Assembly (NCBI GenBank): GCA_037039925.1
Contig: JAXRKP010000661.1
Coordinates: 138,501 to 202,500 of the forward strand
Source of the DNA: Doris montereyensis
Lineage: Eukaryota; Mollusca; Gastropoda; Nudibranchia; Dorididae
Length of the DNA: 64,000 nucleotides
Direction: 5' to 3'
Made by a program: the position numbers and the translations under genes. The notes beneath the pieces are model-generated. The model saw only the letters and a list, made by a program, of their open reading frames with translations, was not told where the DNA came from and did not search any database. Of the stretch, positions 28,901 to 37,500 are shown one piece after another (within the stretch, counting starts at the first letter, position 1; each line of letters opens with the position of its first letter).

Positions 28901-29349
28901 AAATTGTGCATGTCGGTTTTTTAAACCGTCTCTGAATTTCTCCATTTGGTCAATTAAAATGAGTAGGATGTCATGATGGAAAATATTTTTTGAAGTTTCA
29001 AATTCTATTACCATTCGTTTGATACCGTTTTCATTAAATTTGAATCACTTGTCCTGAGGCTATGTGAACTTGAAGAGTGTTGCTTGTGTTAACTTAATTG
29101 TATGTGATCGTGAAGCTCAGGATAGATTTAGAAGAGAGAAAATCTAGCTAGAGCTAATCTAGATCCTCTAGCTCCTAACCTGTCAAAGTGTGTGATACAT
29201 TTGAAGCTGATCAGACTCATGTGATCTATTTATTATAGAATGTGCTTACTTTTTCGTAGTTCAGATAAAACTGAGCATATCACATCTGTGCGCTCCGTGT
29301 CGATGGCAGTGATGATATTATTGGCAATGGTTTTCAAATCGTCTGCCAT
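7160..29349 (-). CDS. Ankyrin-repeat + GH20 (HexD-like) pseudo-hexosaminidase, 23 exons
   Basis: Exons on the minus strand: 29349-29250, 27374-27292, 26858-26707, 25802-25672, 25334-25199, 23621-23506, 22940-22834, 22048-21895, 21381-21194, 20270-20154, 19783-19712, 19136-19086, 18229-18165, 17423-17277, 16933-16732, 14440-14394, 13126-13085, 12399-12219, 11404-11269, 10504-10398, 9345-9221, 7946-7827, 7319-7160. All junctions are GT-AG; phases agree through 2739 nt (912 aa plus TAA). The start ATG sits in CACCATGG. Residues 50-198 hold about four ankyrin repeats (TPLHWAVCHGN, TPLHEAVKRGD). From about 285 a GH20 module follows: a domain-2-like part, YRGVLLDIS (437-445), LMKMNQVYLYTR, ADHDYDKF, FVCPGTAAWNSIAG (627-640), CDWSGKGH (665-672) and the terminal LTRQFREVWALR helix. 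This layout matches bacterial GH20 and HexD enzymes. The expected H-x-G-x-D-E reads HFVSAGPR, so the catalytic pair is Pro546-Arg547. There is no signal peptide, so I infer a cytosolic or nuclear, probably non-catalytic protein. Confidence 0.88.
7470..7665 (+). repeat. SINE family A copy, 3'-truncated
   Basis: Head GGCGCCGGTGGCGAGTGGCC, B-box-like GGGTTCAAAACC, then GTCCGACATTGTGTTCCTTG and ACACTAGCTTGGGAGTAAAA. It ends before the TCACCTGTTCC segment. Lies in the last intron of the ankyrin-GH20 gene. Confidence 0.82.
8165..8780 (-). mobile_element. LINE 3' fragment (RT C-terminal region)
   Basis: The minus-strand frame ending at 8424 reads KGKVYKTVVRPAMMYSLETV then ALTKTKEEELEVTKIKM, the conserved end of RTE-type reverse transcriptases. 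The continuation to about 8165 is broken (RRERDTKYIGQKML, GDLLWRPLTEK). It lies between exons 22 and 21 of the ankyrin-GH20 gene, in the same orientation as that gene. Confidence 0.8.
10900..11050 (-). mobile_element. LINE/SINE 3' tail with (AAT)n
   Basis: An (AAT)n block (10900-10970) is followed by TTACTTTATTGATACAAAGAAGGAAATT. Read on the minus strand this is a LINE tail (AATTTCCTTC, ATCAATAAAGTAA) ending in (ATT)n. Intronic. Confidence 0.65.
13224..13470 (-). repeat. SINE family A copy, joined to a family B piece
   Basis: Starts TCCTTCAAGGCTATTATGGC and includes TTGCACCTGGGGTCGAGTGG and GATTCGAACCCAGGACCTTA. Its head runs directly into a family B fragment at 13478-13635 (GGTTCGATCCCCATGG, CTATGGGGCTTTCA). 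Confidence 0.82.
13712..13985 (+). mobile_element. LINE 3' fragment (jockey/CR1-like tail)
   Basis: Broken plus-strand reading: GWLGHTFRKPKANITHLALKW, then RPRRPKTTWRRSTL, then NQTEWSGEALLATFAP. This order (GH-LR, GRPKTTWRR, Q-R-EWR) is the usual end of non-LTR retrotransposon ORF2. It lies in the intron between exons 17 and 16. Confidence 0.75.
16732..17423 (-). other. Exons 14-15: GH20 barrel segment that should carry the active site
   Basis: Exon 14 contains YCEKRYMQLIPVIEVGPRVQ (499-518), matching the GH20 strand that normally runs into a Gly-His-Met motif; here it reads Gly-Pro-Arg. The exon 14/15 join (CA plus T gives His540) gives STHFVSAGPRLSS, aligned with the Phe-x-Ile-Gly-x-Asp-Glu strand of active enzymes. 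Both sites are altered while the flanking hydrophobic pattern is intact. The splice sites (donor GTGAG, acceptor CTCAG) are clear and no alternative join restores Asp-Glu. Confidence 0.75.
17786..18075 (-). repeat. SINE family A copy
   Basis: TCCTTCAAGGCCATTAGGGG, ATAATCACCTCCTGGACAGG, AGTGCTTGTACCTATTTGTA, TTTGAACCCGGGACTTTATA, CATTCGGCCACTGACGC. Full length, intronic. Confidence 0.87.
18629..18912 (-). repeat. SINE family A copy
   Basis: TCCTTCAAGGGCATTATGGC through ATTCGAACCCAGGTCTGCAT and CCACTCAGCCACCAACGCCA. Full length; lies about 550 bp from the previous copy in the same orientation. Confidence 0.87.
20938..21095 (+). repeat. Repeat family C copy
   Basis: GCCCCATCAACCATATGCTG, ATCTCAGGGTGAATTAAGAC, AGCAAGATGAAAGACAGGTA, GAAGTAGGGCCTATCAGCAG. 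The same order recurs at 23693, 24600, 24735, 24995 and 62305. No coding potential; a short interspersed element is likely. Confidence 0.78.
23693..23800 (+). repeat. Repeat family C copy, partial
   Basis: ACCATATGCGGTGATCTAGG, GTGAATTGAGAGGAAACATC, AAATGAAAGATAAGTGAAAG, GAAAGAAGTATGACCTATCA. Just upstream (on the gene's strand) of exon 6. Confidence 0.75.
24094..24300 (-). mobile_element. LINE 3' fragment
   Basis: Minus-strand frame with RMGGRGRSAETWKRCVCRDI then REMGLTWSELERKEEYEIH, matching the GRP-TWRR-ME-GLTWGE-AQDR end of non-LTR ORF2. It ends in TLPGVRG and TGATGATGA-type simple sequence. Inside the intron between exons 6 and 5. Confidence 0.8.
24346..24605 (+). repeat. SINE family A copy, diverged
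   Basis: GTTGTGGCGACAATGGTTAG head, then GGGTGCAAATGGGTACCACT, GTCCTGTCCAGGAGGTGGCT and GTTCCACTTAACGCTACAGA. Abuts a LINE tail and family C repeats in the intron between exons 6 and 5. Confidence 0.8.
24600..25150 (+). repeat. Three family C copies in a row
   Basis: Copies at about 24600-24735, 24735-24915 and 24995-25150 share CGTGATCT or TGCGGTGATCTCAGGGTGAA, GGAAACAGCAAGAT, GAAAGGAAAGAAGTAGGGCC and CGCCAATCGCCCAC-type ends. They fill the intron just before exon 5. Confidence 0.78.
25199..27374 (-). other. Ankyrin-repeat exons (2-5) of the ankyrin-GH20 gene
   Basis: Exons 2-5 encode residues 34-201. Visible repeat signatures are GTFLHYATKLGKIDKVRALL then AGGADPGIQNKDGQLPLDLA, TPLHWAVCHGNRDMVQCL, and GLTPLHEAVKRGDAGIVEELL followed by NADP. 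Exon 6 continues with a degenerate GQTAVDLADGKESILQAF. Intron positions do not fall at a constant point within the repeats. Ankyrin repeats bind protein partners; the partner here cannot be read from the sequence. Confidence 0.9.
27480..27902 (+). mobile_element. L2/CR1-type LINE 3' end with (ATT)n tail
   Basis: Two frames share a broken ORF2 end (GESLLIQWAQNLELSFNHHQ, SFKKMLKTHCF), followed by GTAAAGCGCCTAGAGCG, TAGGCGTTATATAAAT and a short (ATT)n. The AAAGCGC-ATATAAAT-(ATT)n order is typical of these LINE tails. It lies in intron 1, antisense to the gene. Confidence 0.82.
28330..28945. repeat. Two copies of a roughly 110-bp repeat in intron 1
   Basis: 28350-28460 and 28845-28945 share TTGATGGTTCCCTAA-TTGAT, TAATAATATTATATA, CTTGTTCAAATTGTGCAT and CATCTCTGAATTTCTC. 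A third partial match (CAGGATTTAAAATGC) occurs at 28325 and 28460. Confidence 0.8.
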
Positions 29350-29929
29350 GGTGAGATGCAAAATAAATGATCGAAGATAAAGTTAATGCATTAAGTTGTA
29401 ACAGAGAAAATAAATCTCTAGATCTAGATATATCTATGGACGTGTGGTTCAAATTAAAGGGGAACTGATCATGGCAGACTGGACAAGATAATTTTTTCTT
29501 TATAAGTCCAACCGTGCACATCAAGGGGAAAATCGGTTTAGAATTTAATCTAGATCTACATCTAGAGTCTAGATCTACATCTAGATGTATTCTTTCTTTT
29601 TTTTAGTTCTATGTCACGTCACCGAAACAAAGTCGGCAGTACTTGGGATAACCCGGAAGTTTACGCTTGTATCTCAGTGAAGTATCGACATGTCTCTGCA
29701 CCAAGGAGGTTATAACCTCCTTGCTCTGCACACAGAGATGGGACTCGACCTGGAACTACCTATTGGAGTAGAGAGCCCTGGACGTTGAATACCAAAAGCA
29801 AATGCCAGACACAAGTCACTGCTACTGTAAAGTTTACAGTTCTTGTAGGAATTAAAAAGATGAATTTGCCGATAAATGAATCGGAATTTTTCACCCAAAT
29901 CATTTTTTTTTGAGTACCGGTATCCTTCA

Positions 29930-30595
29930 TCAGAATCCGATTTGATGATAATAATGAACAACTGTTTTCATAGCATCCCACCCATTCAGAACACCATCTT
30001 TTAAAAAGCCATGACAAACACGTTGAAGTTCATTATAGCCCTCATATCTAATCTCTTTTATGCCATCCACAGAAAGACTGACAACCTCAAAACGAATAGA
30101 AAATAAAAATATTGGCCCTGTTCTCTTCCTGCTGAGAAATGAAAAACTGCTATTATTGTTTATGACAAAAGTTCCATCATAACACTCGAGGACTTCGTTC
30201 AATTTATCAAAAAAGTTGCCTAATTTAAATATGTCTCTCTCACTAAAAGATTTGAGTTGAATATCATCATCCTGAATTCTTGATTCGCTTGAATTGTTCG
30301 TGGTCCTCTTCCCTGTCTGAGGAGTTCTACAACACGAAGTCTCTTTGATGCTCATTATAGTTGGTGGCTCAATTGGAATTCCACCTTTTTTAGTTCTTAC
30401 ATTTGTTGGAAAATGCAAAGAACATACCGTCATGTTATCGGTGATCTGTGAGATATCTAATTTGTTCGGTAAAGCTTTTACCCACTTCAACCTCTCGACC
30501 GTGTCTTTGGGAAACCTAAAGAACGATTTCTTCACTCCACTTCTTTCACTTTCATAGCCACTCTTGCAGCCATACACACTGCACTTCCTACCCAT
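29930..30595 (-). CDS. THAP-domain (C2CH zinc finger) protein, single exon
   Basis: The reading frame codes for 221 residues. The N-terminus is a full THAP zinc finger: Cys5 and Cys10 (KCSVYGC), the FFRFPKD motif, Trp38, then Cys58-x2-His61 (VCSLHF) and a GIPIEPPTI segment in the place of the AVPTIF box. THAP domains bind DNA; they occur in host regulators and in P-element-like transposases. Residues 80-221 are Ser/Thr-rich, then a moderately hydrophobic region I do not recognise; no DDE motif is visible. The start lies 292 bp from the end of the hAT element, and GLRX5 lies beyond it in the opposite direction. A small host DNA-binding protein is most likely; a truncated transposase derivative is possible. 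Confidence 0.82.
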   Translation of the reverse strand: MGRKCSVYGCKSGYESERSGVKKSFFRFPKDTVERLKWVKALPNKLDISQITDNMTVCSLHFPTNVRTKKGGIPIEPPTIMSIKETSCCRTPQTGKRTTNNSSESRIQDDDIQLKSFSERDIFKLGNFFDKLNEVLECYDGTFVINNNSSFSFLSRKRTGPIFLFSIRFEVVSLSVDGIKEIRYEGYNELQRVCHGFLKDGVLNGWDAMKTVVHYYHQIGF

Positions 30596-30887
30596 CTTGA
30601 ATGTTCAACAAAATAATCACAATAATAATAACAATCCAATGAATAACTGATGATAATGATAATAATAATAACAATCCAGTATGAGTGAATGAGTAACAGA
30701 GATAATAATAATAATCAATTTGAAAACAGCCACGCTCAGCTCGATTTGAAAAATGACGCCGTGTTAATTACACACTACACACTGAGCGTAGAGACAGAGA
30801 CAAGCGATGCTATTAGCCAGTGGCGTTGGAACCATCGGCCTCCGCGCAGTTTAGCGAGCCGGCCTCCGTTATTCCTGTTACCGAGAT
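30596..30887. promoter_or_regulatory. THAP-side half of a split head-to-head promoter
   Basis: Upstream of the THAP start and ending at the hAT insertion. The other half is 34440-34587 before GLRX5. Joined, about 440 bp would separate two divergent start codons, the spacing of a typical bidirectional promoter. No TATA box is evident; GATAATAAT simple repeats are present. Inference only. Confidence 0.45.
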
Positions 30888-33800
30888 CAGGGTTGCCAGT
30901 TTCACAGTTTTCCTGCCAAATTCGACTTTTTTGGCAGTTTTGAAAATCGTTGGGCAGGAAAAAAATGGCTTGGTAGTTTTGCAGTTTTTTGGCAGTTTTT
31001 TGTTGGCTTCAGAACAACCTTTGTGGTGAAAACAAAACAAAACAAACAAGCAAAACAAGATAAAACAAAACACAAAATCGAAAGAAAAAGACGTTTTGGC
31101 CAGTCCTACATGGGTATTTTATTTCAGGTTCGTAACTGTGTGAATTTCCCCCTTTATATTATGGCTTTATGATTCTATTGTGGCACTTTTGCCACACATC
31201 TAACTGGCTACTGGCAGATCTCACACATCCTCTTTTCTTAACTTTTTGAGCGCGAAAAAGTGAGAAGTGAAAAGATCAAGAAGTAAACCTAGAGGTGGCG
31301 TCAAAGTGGAAAGGTACTTATGACAGTGGACGCAAATTCCTGAAGAAATGGCAGGATGAATTTCCTTGGCAACTGATGGCAGTGATAAAGCATTTTGCAA
31401 GTAACATAATTTTTGTATGATACATATTAAAATTATTATCTGCATTAGTCCTTGTCCTCTTCCTTCCTGTACTCTCCTAACTTTTCCTCTCCCGCCCCAC
31501 CCCCCCCCCCTATCCCCGACAGAGAGACTAAATGTATATAGCTACGCAGTAGATCTTATTTGATAACAACAACAACGACTCCACCTGACTAGATCTATGC
31601 ATGTTCGATAAGCCTAGATCCAAAATCAAACTAGTGATTCCCAAATGTTTTGCCTTGTGCTCCATTTGTATCCTTTACTATGCCACACAAAGAATTCTAT
31701 GCAACGGCAATGCATTTGCATGCCAGATCTAGATCTATGCAAACAACGAGATAGGCCTACTTCACAAATTTAAAAGGTTAGCATTAGCAGAGGAAATTTA
31801 ATCAAACACAACACGGAAAATAACAAACATACTGATTGTTAGATTAGCCTGCAGTCCTTATTTAAACACAAAAACAAAACAGAAAAGCACCAAACGATAT
31901 GCGAAATGTTTTATGGCCTTTTTAAATGACCAAAACTATCTCATGGAAAGCAATCCATAGATTGAGTTTATCTTGTCCCCGTAACCCTTCATAGATACTG
32001 CCATGCAGATATTGCCCCGCGACTCAGCAGCCCCAAAGACCATGAAAAAACCAAGAAACATAAAGACAGAGCCCCAGTTTCGAACAACACAGCGCTCCAA
32101 GTGACCAAAATACCACGGGAGCAGAAATATGTATCAAATAAACAAAAGGTCGCTGAAATTGAGTTAGCTGTTTTTGTGACTTGCCACTCTTCAATAAGAG
32201 TGGTGGACCATTTAGGAGAATGGATTCATACACACGCAGACGGCAGCACACTAAGTCATATGCGTCTGCATCGCACCAAATGTGCATCAATTATAAGAAA
32301 TGTAATTTCCCCTTCAATGAAAAATGAACTGAAGAAAGCGGCGAGGGGCAAGAAATTCTCTCTTATTGTGGACGAGTCGACTGATGTTGGTTGTCAAAAA
32401 CTACTCTGCCTTATTATAAGGTATTTGAATGACGAGAAAGGTATTGATGATGCTTTCTTGGGCTTGGTGCCAGTGTTAGAAACCAACGCAGAGTCTCTGT
32501 TTCAGGCAATTAAGGATGAGCTGGATGCATTTGACTTACATTTAAAGGACTGTATTGGCTTCGCCACTGACGGTGCATCCGTCATGGTGGGAATCAACAA
32601 CAGCGTATGGACCAGGATCAAAAGTGAGTCGCCCCACTGCACTCAGATGAAGTGTATCTGCCACTCGTTAGCATTGTGCGTGCAGCATGCTTTTGCTAAG
32701 CTCCTTCCAATCTTGGCTTTTTACTGAAGGAGGTGCCATCGTGGTTTGCGCACAGTAATCTTCGGCGTGATGCATTTCAGTCGATATTCAATACATTGAA
32801 TGCAGACACGCAAAGTGGTATAGCTCACCCAACCCCATTCATGAAAACGTCGTCAACAAGGTGGTTAGTAAGAGGAAAGGTGCTATACAATATCCTTGTC
32901 AATTGGGAGGAACTCATCTGTTACTTCCAAATAGCTGAGCTTAATGGCCCATCTGATACCAAGTTCAAAGCACACCTGATTAAAGAGATGTTGCAGGACA
33001 GAATGAATTATTTGCTGTTTCATTTTGCCACGCCAATTGTGCAAGAGTTTGAACGTATAAATTCAAAATTTCAATCAACCAGTGCCGATCCTCATGAACT
33101 GAACAAAGAACTCGTTGCATTTCACACGAGCCTACGTTCCAGACTTTACAATCCCCTGGGAGCAAGAAAGATGTCGACAGCTGCGATTATGGATTCAAGT
33201 TCATCACCGAGTGTCGCAAGTATCTGGAAAGGCTTCCTGAAGACAACAAGGAAACAAAAACAGAAAAAAAAGTTCAGGTGGTGAAAGAGAGGTGTCATAT
33301 GATGCTGCAGGAAGCCTTGGATCAAGTGGAAAAACGGCTTCCAAACTCCGAGAACCTTTTTAGTGAACTGAGCCTTCTCAGTCCCTTGAAAGTATGGAAC
33401 CAACTGGGTAGAGCAGACTTTGAGCACTTGCCATTTCCCCATCTTCTTGGCGAAAATGTAAATACAATAGAGGAGCAATACAGGAGAATTGCTTTGATCG
33501 ACTGGTCATCAGAGACAGTTTTCAAAGAGACACCAATACCGAAGGAGACTGTTACATTCTGGGAGAGTGTCTTAAAAACTCCTCACATGAAGGAACTGGC
33601 AGAATATGCCCTTAACTGCCTTCTTACTCCCACAAGCAATGCTGGGATTGAAAGGGTTTTTCTCTTGTAACATCAACGAAAACAAAACCTAGGAACAAGC
33701 TGTCCGTCCAATCCCTAGATGCCATAATTCGCGTTAAATGCAATGTTTTCCAGAAAGGCAAATGTTGCAGAGATTTCACTGTAACTCAGTCCATGTTGAA

Positions 33801-34431
33801 TCTTTGCACCAGTGCTGTCCTCTATGCAGCAAGCACCACATCTCAGGGGAGCAACCAGTGATGCTGCGAGTTCTGCAGATGATAATGGAGATCTCCTCCA
33901 GTTTTTGTAAAGTACCCAAACTAGCCCACTAGCCGATGGATCATAGGAAGTGACCATCAAATGATTTTTTTCTTCTTTTAATCGTCATTGCATGTGGATG
34001 TCAACTTTTCTTTTAAGCACATATCTCTCAGTTGGATTTCAGTTTACTCGTTCTGTTATTATGTTTAACTAAAAACAAAAGGCGACACTCTCCTTCAAAG
34101 TTTTTTTCACACATAGGCCTATATATACATAAACTTACTACGCCAGTGTCTCAAGTACCAGCTCCACCGACGCTTCACTTAGTTCACAATCTACAGTCAC
34201 CACAATAAGAATAAGAGGTGAGTTAATTTATTGCTAGCGCATAAATGTATAATCGTTTCATATACGTGCCTGTGTTTTCCTTGTTATAAGATTTGCTTTA
34301 ATGTTGAACCATTGTTCAAACTGGTTTGGCATTAACTTTAATTTAAAGTCGCATTTGGCAGTTTTTATTGCCATTTGGCAGATTTTGTTTGTCAATTTGG
34401 CAGGAAGCCTGAAAATAATCTGGCAACCCTG
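30888..34431 (+). mobile_element. hAT DNA transposon, full length but inactivated
   Basis: Both ends carry the same 12-bp terminal inverted repeat, CAGGGTTGCCAG. The flanks are accgagat (30880-30887) and actgagat (34432-34439), an 8-bp target duplication with one mismatch, as expected for hAT. Sub-terminal regions are rich in TTTGGCAG motifs in both orientations. The element carries a broken transposase on the plus strand. It separates the start codons of THAP and GLRX5. Confidence 0.92.
31993..33760 (+). pseudogene. hAT transposase (SCAND3/ZBED-like), three frameshifts
   Basis: The frame from about 31993 to 32727 contains KFSLIVDESTDV, the start of the RNase-H-like core, and CICHSLALCVQHAF. 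A one-base deletion near 32710 moves the frame to 32733-33160 (EVPSWFAHSNLRRDAFQSIF). A second shift near 33160 leads into YLERLPEDNKE and the region ending CLLTPTSNAGIERVF, the hallmark hAT C-terminal dimerisation motif. A third shift at about 33660 precedes STKTKPRNKLSVQSLDAIIR. There is no single intact frame, so the copy is dead. A BED-finger-like His/Cys stretch precedes it but is weak. Confidence 0.88.
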
Positions 34432-34587
34432 ACTGAGATTATTAGGACTCGACAAAACATCGTGAGAAAACAAACATCATTTCATAGAGTCGAGTTTTCG
34501 ATACCAATAGCTGTGTTCGAACTTATGGGGAAATAACTCTCTCAATCAGTGTGTATTATTCGGTTCATACGTCCTTTCACTTTCACG

Positions 34588-37500
34588 ATGAATGTCATGA
34601 GACGATTTTTAAATAAACAAAGCAATTTATTGTTGTTACAATATAGGAATGGAATTACACGCTCATTTTCAGCACAAAACGGACCAGTGAACTTCGATTT
34701 ATTGGTGAAGGACAAGCCTATTGTGGTTTTCATGAAGGGCACACCAGATGCTCCACGATGTGGTTTCAGCAATGCCGTTTGTCAAATTTTACGTTTTCAC
34801 GGTATTAACGACTTCTCTTCTTTCGATGTATTAGAGGATGAGGCTATACGGACAGGTGAGATAAACTAAAGACTGATTAAATAAACAATTACTCCTCATT
34901 TTCTTGTGTGCATCTATATTTTTGTTACTAACGAGTAATGACAAACAGTGAGGCAAGGGGCATGTCTGAAGTGAAGGTAATGACACAAGATAATATGAAA
35001 GCCCCATAGGAACAAAGACGAAACAAATACAAGGAATAGACAGAGAAAAATTCCTGGCCACCATGGGGAACCTGTGATCTCTGCATCAGCACTCAATCGC
35101 CTTGCCAGGAAAAGAAAGCGTGCTACCAACCGAGCTAACTTTCATTGCTAACTTTTATAAAAGTACTTTACTTTACTTTAAACTTTCATTAAATTTTTTT
35201 TCAGGGAGTGTAGTTAGCTCGGTTGGTAGCATGCTTTCTTTTCATGGCGAGGCGATGACAGGTACCGACGCAGAGGTCGCGGGTTCGATCCCCATGGTGA
35301 TCAGGATTTTTTTCTGTCTATTCCTTGTATTTGTCTCATCTTTGTTCCTATGGGGCTTTCATATTATCTTGTGTCATTACCTTCACTAACGAGTAATGAT
35401 AAATTTAGATCCAAATCTACAGCAGATTGATCTAAAATCTAGATCTAGCTAGAATCTATTTATATCATCATGGTTTTTTGCAAATCAATTTTTTCATGAT
35501 TCTGTTTAAGATACTACTAGCAATCAATGAGTACAAATTCTAACTCAGGTTACAACTTTCTAAAAAAATCTGTGATTTCCTGGGAGTTTTTCTCCTCTCC
35601 TACAAGAAGCACGTCTGGAAACGAAAACACATTTAACTTGGCAGAGCCGTTTGGCCATCATTCCATTGCCAAGATGTTGAAACTAAGTGTATTAATCAGT
35701 AGAATTTTTTATGCCTGGAGAAAGATCATTTATGTCCTCTAACTCTAAATCCACTCACCGGAAGGTAGAAATGCGAACTGATACAGAAGGAAGGAATGTT
35801 TAATGTTACGTCTTTATAGTAAAATATAGTGTGATGATATTTGTGATTTAAAAAATTAATTCAAACCTTGTTATACCGCCAATTGTTGTGCCAGTGGTAC
35901 AGTAGTGTGTTTTTGAGAACACTTTTATTAGTAAAAATTTGGTCAGCAGATGTAGGCGTGTGTGTTTAATGCAGAGTGTGCTTTCATGAAGTGTGCTATT
36001 AATTTTATCAGTGACTATTTTAACTCCTAGGAAGTGCCAAATGGCATTATAATAAAAACATCTTTAGCCAGTATTACAACAAGGGGTATAATATCATTTT
36101 TTGACAATATCTACGATAACCAGGGAATAGTAAACGACATCTAATAAACACTTCTTTTGCATGCGAAAATGCTACTAAAAACACTGTTTATAGTACAATG
36201 TAGTAATATTAATGTTAGTAGGTAGGCCTGGCAACACACACTATATTTGGGTTCCTTTAGCCCAGAATTACGTAGAGTGAGAGAGGAGTAGTGAATTTGC
36301 CAGTGGGGATGAAACACAACACACTCAGGGAACTGATATTTTTAAGTGTGTATTTGACTGTGATCCTTGGCCCTTAACCTGATGCACTCTGGCAGTTAGA
36401 GTGAATTGTATTTTTTAAAAGTTAATTTAATAAGGAATGTTAATGTCAGACCATTGGTGAATGGCTGTATAACAAGTTATTTTATTGTTTTGGTATATAT
36501 AGGCTACATTGTCTAGTCCGTACAAAGGTGAAAAACTGGCAGTAAGCGAGTAGCGAGAATGGTAGTGGCGGATTACAAATATGCAGTTGACTCCACTTGT
36601 CGTATAGGCCCTACTTGTTGTGAAAACGATTGTAATGATCTTGAAATGAATCAAACTTTTTTCCTAGAACCAGCACCGACGTCATTGAACCTCTATGGAA
36701 ATTAGAAGGTTGTAATGACTTCAATTTCAATACACTGGTCATGACAGTTGTAGTGAAGTGAATTTTCTCCCCCATCCTCTACAGACTATAATAAAAAGTC
36801 AACACATGTATTGACTTTTTTCCATGATAAAGTTTAACCTGCCGATTGATTTTTAAGAAAACACACCAAAACCTAATCATCTATGTAAATAATATACAAG
36901 TACAGTAAGCCTTCGTTTACTAGCCCATACTTGTGCTTACAACGCATTATTATTTTACATTTTATACCATGCAAGCGTCTATTACCTATGGGATGTAGTG
37001 CCTACACACAACTAAAAGTAAGAAGAGGATAGGGGCTAGCTGGAATGCGACACTTCTACATCATTGTTATTATAGCTTGCTGATAGGTGCTGGGTACTGT
37101 ACATAGCGCTAATGTCCCCTGGATTTGTAGTCAAATGGTTGTATTGAACTGGATGTAATGATTTTTTCTGCTCCCTAAGGACATCACTCAAAGCGTAGTG
37201 GACTATTGTTGGAGGTGGTATAGCAAGGTTTGAGTGAATGGGGATGACGATCAGTGTATGGGTCTAGAATTCGACATCTTGAAAATTTCTGATCAGAACT
37301 TGTCAAATTGTAATCCTGTGTAAAATTGCAGAAGAAATTATAATTAAACTTGATTGAACACTGTACATTAGGAAGTTTTAACCATGTTGTGAAACTTTAC
37401 CACAATGCCTTTACATTTACTGGCAGTCAGTGGCAGAAACCATTTATTATAAAGAGTATATATATGTCTCTTGGTCAGATTTATGAATTTAATATAAAGA

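Noticed and set aside
34549..34587. Upstream GTG start for GLRX5
   Set aside because: Eukaryotic initiation at the ATG 34588 gives a proper mitochondrial presequence; the upstream extension starts with GTG and has no support.
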